DNA of 64,000 bases from Wyeomyia smithii (GCF_029784165.1 NC_073696.1:107128665-107192664); one strand, 5' to 3'. Counted from the stretch's first letter, positions 45,482-57,179 are shown. Made by a program: numbers and translations. The notes: generated by a model not told the origin, from the letters alone.

Positions 45482-48400
45482 CTATTTCCAGGGTTTTACA
45501 ACAGGAGCAACGATGTTATCCGGTCTATCATTGCCAACTGGGATGAAACAAATTAGCATCATCGCATAGACGACAGCCAACAGGTAAAAACCGATTCGTT
45601 CCACAATCAAAGCAAACCGTTTCCATTGTTTGTTGTGCTGGGATGGCTTATCAGTTGCATCATTTTGCACCAAATTTGTGTCATCTGCAGTTGTTTCTAT
45701 GTATGCCTGTAATGGATAGTTTTATTGTACGTTTTTGTTATTTCTAGAGAAACTCGAAAATAAAAGTACAAAAAAAATTATTATTCTTTTGCCATTAAAA
45801 CATATTGAAATAGATTGTTTGTGGTGTATGATAAGTCTTTGTGTCAGTGTACAAACTTTTGGTTGTTGCTTGATGCGATGTAAAAATTGACATTAATATT
45901 TATGACATCATCAGTGTAACTTTCGGTGCTGTAGTAGACTACTGCGGTGTTTTATAATTCAGTTTTCCACTAACTATTATGAAAAATAGTGAATAATATA
46001 GAGTTCACAAGGCAAGGCACACTGTGGGTTCTCATCGCAAAATCAGTTCGCGATGTTGTTTCTCATGACTTATTTAAAGTACCTTAAAGTTTCAGGATGC
46101 AATGACGGGGGATAAATCAACAATTATTGTCACACTTTCAAAATTTCATAACTTTTCATATATTCGATTGAAATTAACCAAATTTTGTCAGAGTGTTGAC
46201 CCAAATTTGATCGATGTATGTATGTGAACTGAAGTAAATAGCCGGATTTACCTATCAATCAATAATTACCGGCTCGCCCTTTATTGACATAAAACTTATT
46301 TAAATGTTGAATAGAAAAAACTCTTCAAACTTCTTCCATTTCTAAGAGCTACGTTATGATAACGTTGTGATGACTGTTTGCTCTGTTATCGTGACAAATG
46401 AAAAAGTACAAAAGAATGACGAATAATCCCAAAATACATTAATTTCTGATAGAATGTTATTTCTGTATGATGTATAATTAGATGTTAGAATAAAACAATC
46501 AATCGTCAAATTTGATGGTACAATAAAATGATTGGCAAACGGTGGTTATATGGAACCATAACGCACCTTGCGGCCAATAATCTTCGTCCAATTGCTCATA
46601 TCTCAACCTCTCCGTTGTGCCGGCTGGGTGCGAGTAACTTTAGTAAAGATCGCATGAAATATGAGAAGGAGGTTGTACGCGTCTGTTTTCCCTTGTCGTG
46701 GGCGGCGGGCAGCAACGTCTGACCTGGAGCGGGTGGATAATTTACGAAATGGAATGTCTTTTCAGCTATACCTAAGACGGTACCTCTGCTACCAGACTAG
46801 CCATCGAAATTACGTCGAAATAAAGACGGCGATTAGAAACTCGCTACTTGGAACTGTAAATCGCTGAATATTCCACGTTACAACTGGATCTTATTGAATC
46901 AGCTTGAACACAAGGAGGTAAGGTTTCTAAATTGAACTTTTATGCACCCATTCGACAACTTCGACACCGTAGTTTATTTGCTCTTAACCATCATCGTACG
47001 GAATACGCAAAAAATGGACCTATGAATAGTATGATGAATTCTTATAATCAACACTGCGAAGCCATTGACTTAACGATGTCCCGGTATAAACTGAAACAGT
47101 ATTTCAAGTCCTTGAGGCTGAGGACACAAAATTAATTTGTTTTATGTTCGTGTATAGTTTAGAAATTAATGTAACTAGTCTACATATATGATTGACGAAA
47201 TAAATAAATAAATAAATAAATTTTCAACAACTTTGTCGAATAAACTTTTCTTCTATCTCTTAGTTTACTAATGAGAACTCTTTGTTATAGTAAACTCTTT
47301 GAAGGTAAGCAAGGCTCCGGGACAAAACGGAAGGGCTGTCAAGCAAGAATGCTTAGATGACCTTTTCCGGATAAGTGAAAGCGACAGAGACTGGTCCTGC
47401 TGCTGAAGGCCAAAAATCACCAGGGAAGCCATCGGCATATAGACCAACCTGTCTGCTAGACACAGCGGACAAGATGCTTAGGAGGATTATCTTCAATAAA
47501 CTTGTGAGATTCACTGAATGTCAAAATGGTCTATTGTCAGTTTGGTTCCCGTCAGAGTATCGTCGCGCTCAACGTAAAACCGCGTTTAATAGCGCTAGTT
47601 AAGACTCTATAGCTTGTGCGCTATGGAGTCTTAGCGGGCCGATGTCGCTGTATAACATTTTAGAAAAATATTTCCAGAATTGTAAACTCGTTTACCACAC
47701 AGAAAAGGGTTAGAAATGTACCTCAGTCACCACAGGAGTAGCGCACGGTTCCATCCTGAGCCCGGTGCTGTGGAATGCCTTGTATGACGGTGTGTTGAAA
47801 CAAAGCTCCCTACCAGCGTAATGATTGTTGGCTTTGCGGACATAACTCTATCTAATCTATGGCGTGGAAGAAGTCGAGTTGGAAGCTTTGCTTTTAATGA
47901 AAATTACAGAAGACTGGATACGCTCCCTGAAGTCAGTGTTGTTAGTCTCGCTCGTAAGCAGCATACAACACCTCATGTGAGGTTCTCGGTGTCGCCGCTT
48001 TCACACAGTAGAGAATTCTCCATTAAAGCTATTTCTCGTTCTTTCCTGCTTCCTTTCTTACTCCCGAGATTATATGCGCACACTCCCGTCTACTCTTCTC
48101 GTGTGTACTCGTGTATACCTACTCCCCAACTCACGAGAACGACCAGCCGAAGACAATTGATTCAAGATGCTTTGCGATGGTTGCAGAGGTTACGGTAGCT
48201 GAGAAGCAATACGAAAGAGTTTATTCGTGTCGGTACGTGCTTGCTGCCACTCAGGGGAATGCATGAAGAAGAAAGAGTATCTCCAAAGCGTGTGTGCAAA
48301 AGACTTGAGAAGCGTAGTCTCGTTCTCAAGCAGAAAGGAGAATAAAGGTTTTGCTTCTCGCTCGATTTGCAACGCTGCCTGAAGTTGGAGCTATAGCACC

Positions 48401-51400
48401 ACAAGACTGAGGTCATGATGGTAAACAACTGCAAATCGGAGCAGGAGGCAAGAATCAGTGCCGCTGGATGCACTATTGGCCCTGACGACTCTGTTGATAT
48501 TGGTTTGGTTTTTACTTGCGAAAGTGAAGTAAGGGAATATTTTTGCTTTTGTTTTCACACATAAACTGACAACTGCATATGAGAACTCGTGTAGGTGCGA
48601 ACAGCCTTGAAATCGATTACGCTTGCAAGAGGGCTTCAACGGCGCGATCGCGGAATTATCACGTATGACTGACAGTTAAGCGGTGCACGGCAGCAGCGCG
48701 AATAGCTTGCCAGCGTGACCACATCCATACTCAGGTATGAAACACCTGTGTAGTCTAAGACGTTAGGTATCACCTGTTACAGAGGTAAATTGGAAAGTAC
48801 CTACAGGCTCATGTGTCTGAGAGTTGCGAGTACGTATCGCACGGTGCCATACGAAGCAGCGTCGCCAGAATTGTTTCGTTAAAATCCGTAGATTCTACGG
48901 ATTTCCCCTGATTTCCCCTCTTTTCTACGGATTTCCCATATAAATACTATTCCGTAGAAGCGAACAAATCCGTACATCTACGGATAAATCCGTAGATCTG
49001 GCAAGCCTGATACGAAGCAATATGCGTCTTGGCTGGCATGGTACCTATCAGCATAATCGTCAGAGAAGACGCAGAATGTTTCGATAGATGCGTCATAAGA
49101 GGTATATGGAGCAACGAACGATCATCTTCGATGGTCAAGAGACAGGGGTATTGGTCCAACTCTACCAAGGGTTATAGCCAGATGGATCGCGAGGCGCCAT
49201 GGAGAAGTCAACTTCCATCTGACACAAATTCTGTCAGGCCATGATTACTTCAGGCAGTATCTGCATAGGTTTGGCCCAAGTCCTCAGATGTGGAAGAATT
49301 CACGGAGCACGTGTTTTTCATATGCCCTTGTTTTGCGCCATCAAGGATCGATACGATGGCGGTTTGGCTGGTAGAAAGTGCACGGACGAGGCCATCTGGA
49401 AAAGCGGTTAGCGCTCCTTCTTCCCGAAAAATCTAAGCACTACAAGGCATTAATTGACGAGATGACTATCGGAATACCGATAGTTCGGTGGTTCCAGGGA
49501 GCACACAATACTAGGGCTGGAGGCTGGGGTTTCTGGTGGGTCGGGTTCAGCAAATTCAACCCCACTCCCTGAGTTATCTTCTCAGGTGTCTTATCGCAGA
49601 TTTCCCACCACCGTGAAAAAAAAAAAACAAACCTATGCACTGCTTGGCGCAGCCATGACCTAACAGGATCTGCGTCAACTGGAAACTAACTTCACCTTCT
49701 CGATCCATCCAGATCCAGATATCGCCGGGATGAGTCGATGCGTCTGTCTACCTTCGGTAGAACCAGACATTGGTAGAAGCACTCTACGTCTTCTTCGACG
49801 ATGATGCTGACAGGCGTCATCCTAGTCAGGACGCAAATTGCTTCGCATGACATGGTGCGGTACGCACACGGAAATCTCAGATACATGAGCCTATAGGTTC
49901 TTTTCAACAAGCTCCTGAACCGGGCTCCTGCTCGTCGTCCATACAACCGCCAGCTTGACTTATCCGCGACCCAGTTACCGATTCCAGGAGGGATGCGGTA
50001 GGGGTCCGATACTAAGGCGATGTCGAACAGGGACTCAGTGACCGCTTGGTATAGCAGCTGCCCATGGTTTCGCAGCCGGTCTACCGGTTGGGCATCTGAG
50101 GCCTCCCAAAAAACGTTTGGCTTCCTGTTTTCCAAAACATACCATGTACTTGGGAGACTACCCGCAATCCTTCGCTTTATGCACCACTTTATGCACCCCC
50201 GCAACGCCTGCATAACTGGCTCCTGTCGTACCTCTTGCAGGTCCAGGATTTATGTCACCCCTCAAAGCACCTGGAGAAAACGTCTAGTTGCTGGAATATA
50301 CTCAGAGAGCATACTGACCAGCCGACTTTTAGCTTGCCTTCCGTTAGTGCCCAGTTCGCATCTGCCGATGCTGGTCGGAAGGTAGTCACCTGGGTCTCTG
50401 CCGAACCCTTTCGGAGGCGGATTGACTCAGTAGCCTCCTCCACCCCGCACTTCTCTTTGAGGGCTTGCGCAACATCGCATCCCTCGGCAATTTCATCCAG
50501 GTTTTTAAGCTGGAGAGTTACCACCGAGATGAGTGCCCGAGCCTGCATCTCTTTGCCAAGGACCTGTTCGGCTACCGCCTTGTAGGAAGCGCCCTTGTTC
50601 TTCGCATCGTTTCAAAGTTCAAGAGTCATCTCGCCAGTGCGACGCGTTTCCTTAGAGGATTTGAATACTGCACGGCGCTCTGGTCTTTGCACATAGATAC
50701 GTGCGCGTTGTATCCTCCGTCTCGCACGAAGCCACGCACTGCTTAGCTCAGCTATCGCGTCAGTCCACTAAGGTCACCAGTATGCCGTTGGTCTTCCATT
50801 TCTATGCTGACAAGACCTAGGCATGGTAGTGGTGGCCGTGATTGGTAGAAATGCCTGGTACGATAGAAAGTGAGAGGCAGTAGAAGCGGCGAAGAACTGG
50901 AGATATGCGGTATACATGGGCTTTACCACTAAACAGAACTGGGTCGAGCATAAACGAAAACGGAACGTTATGACCTTGATTCTGGAATAGAAGAGGAGCC
51001 AGTGGAAGATCATGACGATGAGGAGATCTTCCATACTTGATAAAAGTGAGAATTTTACGGGAAGGTGAGTCGATGTCGCCCGATTTCGGACGAGAGCTGG
51101 ATGATTGACATGCGAGAACAATATTTCGGTGAGTGTCTAAACGGAGATAAAACAAGCAGGAACGAAACAACGGTTGACCTAGGTGCACCAGCAACAAATA
51201 ACCAGCCCGCGATATCCAGGAAGTCAGAAGAGGATCGGAAGGTTTATAAACAACAAAGACTTCGGCAAAGACGGCTTGCCGACGAGCAAGGGCACATAAG
51301 AGCACAGCTCTTTCTTCGTGTTGGGTATTTTCGTCACTGCGACCAATTTTTTGGTATTTTGTGACACAACAGCTCTTGGTCATCGTATTTATTTTTTGCG

Positions 51401-54400
51401 TGAAATGGTTTGATATATATAGTAATTCACTGGATTTATTCATTCAGGCCAATTGAAAGTCGATGAAGTTCAAATAGTATTGTAATTTTATTTCATTACT
51501 AATCCGTATAGCAGAATTAGTTCAGTAATTATATTATTTCAAAGTAGCATTGTTAATGACAATTCGTGCTGATTTGAGTATTTACAATGAATTTTAACCA
51601 TCTACTGGTAATTTATTTGGAAACGAAAATCAACATGTAACTAACATGCGATTTTGGGTAATATGCTCACTGAGTCTCGCTCAGTATATGCAAAAAAAAA
51701 AAACAAAAAGTAAATATCAGCAGTGGAAGCTACATTCACGTGATGGTCATACAATACAGGAAGTATTGCGATCGTGGGGAAAACTGCCGAGGTATTGGGG
51801 TGTTAGAGAAGTGACTCTCCACAATGGAAGAAACACGAGCACAGTAGTCGCATTATTAGAGAAGCGGAACCTATGGAATTAAGAACTGAACTGTGCAACG
51901 ATACGAAGAGAAACTATGTTACTGACGAGGTGTCCAGACGTTGAAATTAACATTTTGAGATGTCTAGGAACGGTGCCGATCTGTCGGCGGAAACATGACT
52001 GTAATTGGTAGGGTCCATTATTCGGCTGGAAACGGCGTACTCCCGATCGACTTTTTTAAGTCGGACATTAGCAGCTTGAGAACTGTGGACAGGGAATGAA
52101 TTACTCAGTTTACAATAGAGGCCGTCGACTTAGCGATGCCAAGCGAAGAATAAAGACTGTAGTGTGGACGAGAACGCTTGATCGGCGGGTATTAACTTTG
52201 CGGTAACAAAAATTGCCGATTTTTTAGGGGTTTACCTTTAATCGCACTGACGAAACTACTCATGCATCATCAATTATAGTAACCCATGAGTTAGCAAAAA
52301 AACATTGACATCTCTATCTGTCAAATTTTAACTGTGATGGCGAAAAAAGTGAAGCTACTCCGTTTAAAAGTGTGCGCCGCGTCAAAAACGGACATCGTGC
52401 GGCACTTTGTGGACGCCGGGTATGCCCGTTCCGGCATCTACAACAACATCTTGACACTATTGGACAACGATCAGAGCATCGAAAGAAAGCCCGGTTCCGG
52501 ACGGCCAACGACCCTGAGCGAGAAGCTACAAAGGATGCTGAAGAGGAAGACCGAGGGAAAAGTGGCCAAATCGCTGCGTGCACTTGGCCGGGAGGTTGGT
52601 GCATGCGGTAAAATAGTGAAACAGTATCTGGAGAACATGGACATACATGTCAGGAAGCGACAGTCCTGTCCATTGGTCTCGGAGCTGCAGGCAATGACGC
52701 AGCGACAGCGGTTAAATAAGATGGTCAAGTCGATTTTCCCGGCGAATCGCGACGTGGCAGTGGACGACGAAACCTATCTCACTCTGGATGGCAACGACTG
52801 GCAGGGTACGTATTTCACTTCTCCCACGAAGGAAGTGAGCTCCAAGGTGAAATTTATTTCACACACCAAGTTCCCCAAGAATCTTCTGCTGCTGTGGCTG
52901 ACAATCAGCGAGAAGGGGATGTCAAAGCCGCTCTTCTTTCGCTTCGGGTTGGCCGTGAACCGGGAAATTTATAGTATGAAGTGCCTGCCAGAAGTTGCGT
53001 CGTTCATCAAGCAATACCATAGGGGCGAAGGCACGGTGTTCTGGCCAGATTTGGCGTCGGCCCACTACTCGAAGCGATCGTTGTAGGAGACAGATGTGGT
53101 ACCGAACTCGGCGAATCCGCCCAGCTGCGTCTCATCGAGAATCGTTTTCCGGATTGAATTTTAGTTCGAGTAGTTATAAAGGAAGAATGATCAATTAACT
53201 GATTAAAAAATCGAAACAAATTATACTTACATCAAACTGGTGATCACCTATTGACGGTAAGGCCATCGAAACCAAAGATAGCGATTGGGTTGTTCTTATC
53301 GTAATTTCAATCCACTGTGAAGTTTGGGTTTGTCTAAGTGCTAATCTTCCAGTGATGGTAATAAAGATGATCAAAAAAGCAGTCAACAACATGGAATCGC
53401 GATAATAGTTTACTGTAATGATTAATTCGTTCAACATGATCGATGATTGATTGTAAATGAAATTTGCTCACACAACATCGGCGTAGATTCTCCGTACGTT
53501 GGCAATTTCCAGGATAGCTGTTGTATGAATGTAAAATGTGAGTGTAGGATAACTAACAGTATAATGTAGCGAGCGTTGCTGTTTATAGGTACCCAAAGCG
53601 AAGCCAAATTACAACAGAGCATAACTGAAATCGATATTTATAAACTGAGAGTGAAAATGGAATTGCACCTTAAACTTACCCAAAGCTGGAACAACTATGG
53701 AAATCGCATAGAACGTTGATATTCGCTCTATAACGAACGACACCAGGATCACTGTTAACGTTTTGTCGTGCAGTGGAGTTGTACTTTCCGTTAGCTCGTG
53801 AGAGATTGATAACAAATGCCAGTTTTTATTGAGTGCTTTTAAGTCCGAAATTACCGATGTACTGAATCCGGAAATAGAGATATCATCATTAATTTGATTC
53901 CAGACTCCCAGTTGCAGTGTACAAGATACTGTTCCGTAGGGCCACCGCTGTAAGTTGTCAACGCAGGCACTTGGAAGTGTGCAAAACGAATTACATGTCA
54001 CTTTACCGTTGCTGCGCAAGATGCAACCATTATCCGTACATTTGATTTCGGATTCGTCAAAGCTGAAATAGGATTTTGTTGAATACACAGCTCTTTTCAT
54101 TTTGCTGGAGGTTTTATAGACGTTAATCAAATGAAAACTGACTTACGTTCTTTCCATGTTAAAAGTGGGATTCCAGAGGTCTTTTTTCTTGATAAATATT
54201 TTGTCTTCTGCTGAAAAAGCTGATGGTTCCCACTGGAGTCGTTCATCTGTCCACGTCTGATAAAATTATATCTATGTTATAATTGTTGTTAAAATATTCA
54301 TATTGATGTTGGAATATAACTTCCCATACAAAGTTCAAAAGTAAGTGAATAATGGTATTTCAAATCTTTTATCTTGGATTTTAATTGAACTTTTCGATTA

Positions 54401-54973
54401 ACAATTACTAATTACTTTAGAGAAACTTAGTTTCCAAATTTGTCAGAATATAGTCACTATGAAATAAGTAGAAAATGAATATTGAATGTAGAACTACGCA
54501 AGGCAGTTTTATTGTAAAATTGCACATAGAAGCAAAAACTGTACAGAAAATGCAAAAACGAATTAGAAATGGTAAGTTTTCCGAAACTTACCATTAGAAA
54601 CAGTCCTTTAATTTTCATGATTTCACCATCTGATGCATAGTATCCCCTTTCCTGCCATGAAAAAAAAATTAGTGCACATATGCAATCATTTTTTTTTTGT
54701 TTCTTTTAATTTTCCGTCCTACTGTTACTTACGACATAAAAACTTTTGACTTGCAATTCCAGTTCCAGCCCAGCAGGTCGATTTTGCGCTGATTCAGGGG
54801 CAATCGATGAGTTGTAATTATTGAATATTTTGTCTTTTATTTTTAATTTGCTTGATTGAGCTGTTAGAAATGGAACTAATGATTCAATAGATGTAATAAA
54901 ATAGATTTGGATAGTTACCGTCAATTAGAAGGATGCAATTGAATAAAATAATCAGTACCCTATTTCCGGTCAT
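45482..54973 (-). CDS. Divergent Cys-loop (nAChR-like) receptor subunit C
   Basis: complement(join(45482..45706, 53231..53412, 53472..53624, 53680..54062, 54147..54256, 54592..54651, 54733..54860, 54919..54973)), 431 aa. Signal peptide MTGNRVLIILFNCILLID. Features: WTDERLQWEP, LWNPTF, Cys-loop C-x13-C (CVDNLQRWPYGTVSC), TM1 around the exon 5/6 join, TM2 RYIILLVILHSHFTFI, TM3 in exon 7 (DSMLLTAFLIIFITIT). The 53231 end is phase 0 at GTAAGT. No TM4 exon lies nearby, but an orphan phase-0 TM4 exon (RIGFYLLAVVYAMMLICFIP) sits at 45482-45706 in the right order and strand; joining them gives 431 aa, one less than gene B. The 7.5-kb intron holds LINEs, MITEs and a transposase. AATAAA on minus at 45447-45452. 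No vicinal Cys, no GEK. Confidence 0.75.
45707..46500 (-). other. 3' part of intron 7 of receptor gene C
   Basis: AT-rich; nothing recognised. Confidence 0.4.
46510..46900 (+). mobile_element. RTE-like LINE 5' fragment
   Basis: Plus-strand readings CRLGASNFSKDRMKYEKEVVRVC and TSDLERVDNLRNG, then ETRNSLLGTVNR and a broken FHVTTGSY*ISLNTR that leads toward the endonuclease start. Similar segment at 2935-3110. Truncated at about 46900. Confidence 0.5.
46930..47222 (+). mobile_element. 3' end of a LINE with (TAAA)n tail
   Basis: The frame CAPIRQLRHRSLFAL to TMSRYKLKQYFKSLRL ends at TAA 47133; a short 3' UTR follows and ends in AAATAAATAAATAAATAAATAAA (47198-47221). This is the C-terminus and tail of a separate, strongly 5'-truncated LINE of a family with simple-repeat tails. 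Clade not resolved. Confidence 0.65.
47934..48377. mobile_element. hAT-type MITE, long form
   Basis: Exact 8-bp duplication CCTGAAGT (47926-47933, 48378-48385), termini CAGTGTTG...CAACGCTG. 444 bp. Both ends match the 270-bp copy at 42635-42904 in reverse orientation; an internal stretch at about 48047-48225 is extra here, or deleted there. Confidence 0.88.
48857..49009. mobile_element. hAT-type micro-MITE with ATCCGTAGA repeats
   Basis: Exact 8-bp duplication ATACGAAG (48849-48856, 49010-49017), termini CAGCGTCGCCAGA...TCTGGCAAGCCTG. 153 bp. Interior has repeated (A)TCCGTAGA / TCTACGGAT motifs in both orientations. Confidence 0.82.
49690..50760 (-). mobile_element. R1-type LINE fragment: gag and endonuclease, internally deleted
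   Basis: Minus strand. Gag-like frame 50255-50548 (LKNLDEIAEGCDVAQALKEK ... KVGWSVCSLS), then endonuclease start 49692-50213 (LLYQAVTESLFDIALVSDPY, GIGNWVADKSS), then directly the 3' part (FPCAYRTMSCEAICVLTRM, SIIVEEDVECFYQ). The RT is missing between VADKSS and the 3' part, so the copy is internally deleted. Confidence 0.68.
51060..51305 (+). mobile_element. RTE-like LINE fragment (pre-RT linker)
   Basis: Plus reading YFGECLNGDKTSRNETTVDLG, then APATNN.PA and RQRRLADEQGHIRAQL matches the linker between endonuclease and RT in this LINE family (cf. 41860 on minus). Confidence 0.6.
51306..52330. other. Within intron 7 of receptor gene C, no gene recognised
   Basis: Frame 51646-51882 lacks recognisable features. 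No TM4-like exon was found on the minus strand here. Confidence 0.4.
52337..53160 (+). pseudogene. Tc1/mariner-superfamily transposase, DD37E-like, nearly intact
   Basis: ATG at 52337 (MAKKVKLLRLKVCAASKTDI). N-terminal helix-turn-helix domain (KTDIVRHFVDAGYARSGIYN; GRPTTLSEKLQRML), first catalytic Asp in VDDETYLTLDG (about 52760), second in FWPDLASAHYSKRSL; TAG at 53084 truncates the frame. Just beyond, ANPP then, one frame over, QLRLIENRFPD holds the third catalytic acid (Glu). One stop and a small deletion separate this copy from an open frame. Sense is opposite to receptor gene C, in whose intron it lies. Spacing resembles mosquito ITmD37E; not counted exactly. Confidence 0.78.
54568..54595. 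repeat. Palindrome over a splice donor of receptor gene C
   Basis: AATGGTAAGTTT-TCCG-AAACTTACCATT: 12-bp exact arms (54568-54579, 54584-54595). It contains the minus-strand GTAAGT donor of exon 54592-54651, so the plus strand shows a mirror-image donor. Confidence 0.8.
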
Positions 54974-55331
54974 CTTCTACGGTAGACGCTAGACGACTAG
55001 AAATATGAAGGACTAAAATAGAACTGAAAAAAATGCGTTCAACGCCTTTTTGTAGGAGCTTATGACCACCGCTACCCTTTAGTTAGATATATTGTGGTAT
55101 AACAGCGTTCGATGCTGTGCCTCTGATAAATATTGATAATGACCTTTGAGTAATTTTTACGCCCATTTTTAGCATACGGTTTAGTTATAGTAGGACTGTC
55201 GAAGGTGGCTTTTAGCTTCAGCCGATTTTAAATTTGTGTTTTGCGAAATCTCTAAATGTTGAGAGTTCGAAGATTTGATGAAATTAAATTGTTGTAACAT
55301 TTATCCAAAAATTTATTATGTGCTATTAGTT
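54974..55331. other. Intergenic between receptor gene C and the hexosaminidase
   Basis: Presumed promoter of gene C and 3' region of the hexosaminidase. No gene seen. Confidence 0.45.
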
Positions 55332-57153
55332 TTACAAACAAAATCCCGGTCCACTCGGTGGCTGGGCAGGAATATTACGCTTATTCATACGGCATGCATG
55401 TTCTTCCAGTCGATGGGCAGCTTCGTCGGCATCGTCAACATCTTCCTGTGACCAAAGCTTTTCAGCCGTGGCAGAAACTCGTGGGAAAATGCGTTGCAAG
55501 ATGTTGTGTTCATTGACCACTTCGGCCCACATGCATGCTTCACCTCCAAGCACCAGATCTTTCTGATGCTGTGTACCGACGAAGTCATGTGGATCACAAT
55601 TATAATACTTGCGCCAGTCCCCGCCCGTAGCGAGATGATCCAAATACCAACAGGAGGAGAGAAGCGCTGGCAACCCTTCGAGTGTTATCTGAAACGAACA
55701 TTCAACAATTAGTCTATCATTCGCTGGGAGTCGCGCTACAAACTCATACTCGGTGGAGAAGATCCTGTCGGTTTCCAGTCCACACATGGACAACCGTTCC
55801 GTTGGGAAGTCGCACTCCGTTGACGTAAACTTCTTGCCAAACAAGTGAACTCCTGTTCAAAACATCAATCTGATCCACAACTCGTTGGATGAATTTTTCC
55901 TCCAGCATCTCAAACGAGTACAGACCGTTTTGTTTCATGTATTCCATGATGTCCGGATTACTAGCCCAGCATTCGAAGCCAACTTCATCGCCGCCAAGAT
56001 GAACATACTGATCAGGAAAAACTTTGACTACCTCTTGGAAAAGATTGAATAGGAACGTGTAGGTCAACTCTTTCGTAGGATCCATCGGTCCTAATTTGCC
56101 TTCGTACTCATCATGACATGTGGTTAAAAGCTCGGGATGAGAAACACCCCACGAGCGAGTGTGTCCTGGTGTGTCATACTCCACCATAACACGGATTCCT
56201 CGTTGTCGTGCTTCTTCTATGATCTTCTTAACGTCTTCCGGAGTATAGACCATTGACGGATGATAGGCTCCCTTAGCGCTTAATTCCGGATAAACTTGAC
56301 TTTGGTAAGGAAAACTGTGATCGTCAACAATATGCCAATGAAAAACGTTCAGTTTATTGTAGGCCATTCCATCCAGAATTTTTAAGAGAGTGCACACCGG
56401 TACAAAATGCCGTGAAGTGTCTACCAGCAAGCCTCGATGGGAGAATCTCGGACGATCTCTTATGGTGGTGGAGTTTATGCGAAGCTACAAGAAATTTGCG
56501 TAGCAATCAAAATGTTACTTCTCTTTTCCCTAATGTGTACTCACCATGGAACCATCATCGGCCAGGACAACCATCTGCGAAAAGGACTCTAGTGCTCTTA
56601 AAATACCCCATATGGAATAAGATGCAATACTGGCTTGTGCATCGTCAACAGTAATGTCATCTGAAAAATACATGTTTTACTGAAGCCATTAAATTTACTC
56701 ACGAGGCAATTAGTATTTACAAGACTCATCCATTCCCAGATGTGGCAGAGTTTCGCAAGGCAATTTTAGATCGACTTTTACTTCGTCAAGGTAACCCTGG
56801 AATTGCAGATAATTTAGTTTTATTTGATTCCGTTGTCGACAACTAGCAACGTACATTAAAATTCACATCTGAACGCCAGGATTTTCTGGGCACTTCATTG
56901 CCCAGAGCCGCTGCACTGTATATTGATCTCCGGACATCATTCGCTTCGTCGACGATAAGCTTTTGGTAGCGTTCGATGGCTTTCTCTAGGATGTCACACG
57001 TGTAGTTTGCAGTCTGTAATGGTTCTAGAGGTTAGTTACTCATGAAAAGTTTTTAGTCTGTAGACCGATGAACCTTGAAATGAAACGTTGTTCGTTTGAT
57101 AGCATTGTATCGATTGGAGGTGGTTTGTTCCTTTGGTTTGGGCCATATTTCAC
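55332..57153 (-). CDS. Beta-hexosaminidase, GH20 (5'-incomplete)
   Basis: complement(join(55332..55688, 55750..56484, 56545..56660, 56721..56796, 56855..57013, 57074..57153)), about 507 residues, phases close. Releases terminal N-acetylhexosamines from glycans or chitin oligomers by substrate-assisted catalysis. Visible: GEIWPKPK (start of the N-terminal domain), GMDESY, GLLVDTSRHFVPV, NVFHWHIVDDHSFPYQS, EYDTPGHTRSWG, the catalytic Asp-Glu pair in HLGGDEVGFECW, SLVWQEVY, WYLD...DWRKYY, GGEACMWAE and RASATAEKLW-like SATAEKLW. It resembles the lysosomal HEXA/HEXB group more than moulting-fluid enzymes (inference). The signal-peptide exon was not found; a LINE lies directly upstream in the intron. 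Confidence 0.85.
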
Positions 57154-57179
57154 CTGAAATACAAGTGGAATGAATTAGT

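Larger units (their letters stand above)
47290..49627 (+). mobile_element. R1-type LINE fragment with two nested hAT MITEs
   Basis: Plus-strand pieces: VSKAPGQNG (47295), SAYRPTCLLDTADKMLRRII (47440), GSILSPVLWNALYDGVLKQ (47745) of the RT; after the first MITE, HHKTEVMMVNNCKSEQEARI (48400) and DYACKRAST (48615); after the second, GMVPISIIVREDAECFDRC (49035) and FTEHVFFICPCF (49300). Ends in a poly(A) stretch at 49616-49627. Many breaks. Confidence 0.72.

Noticed and set aside
51646..51882. Possible small gene (78 codons)
   Set aside because: No signal peptide, domain or splice context; it lies in repeat-rich intron sequence with a poly-A run inside the frame.
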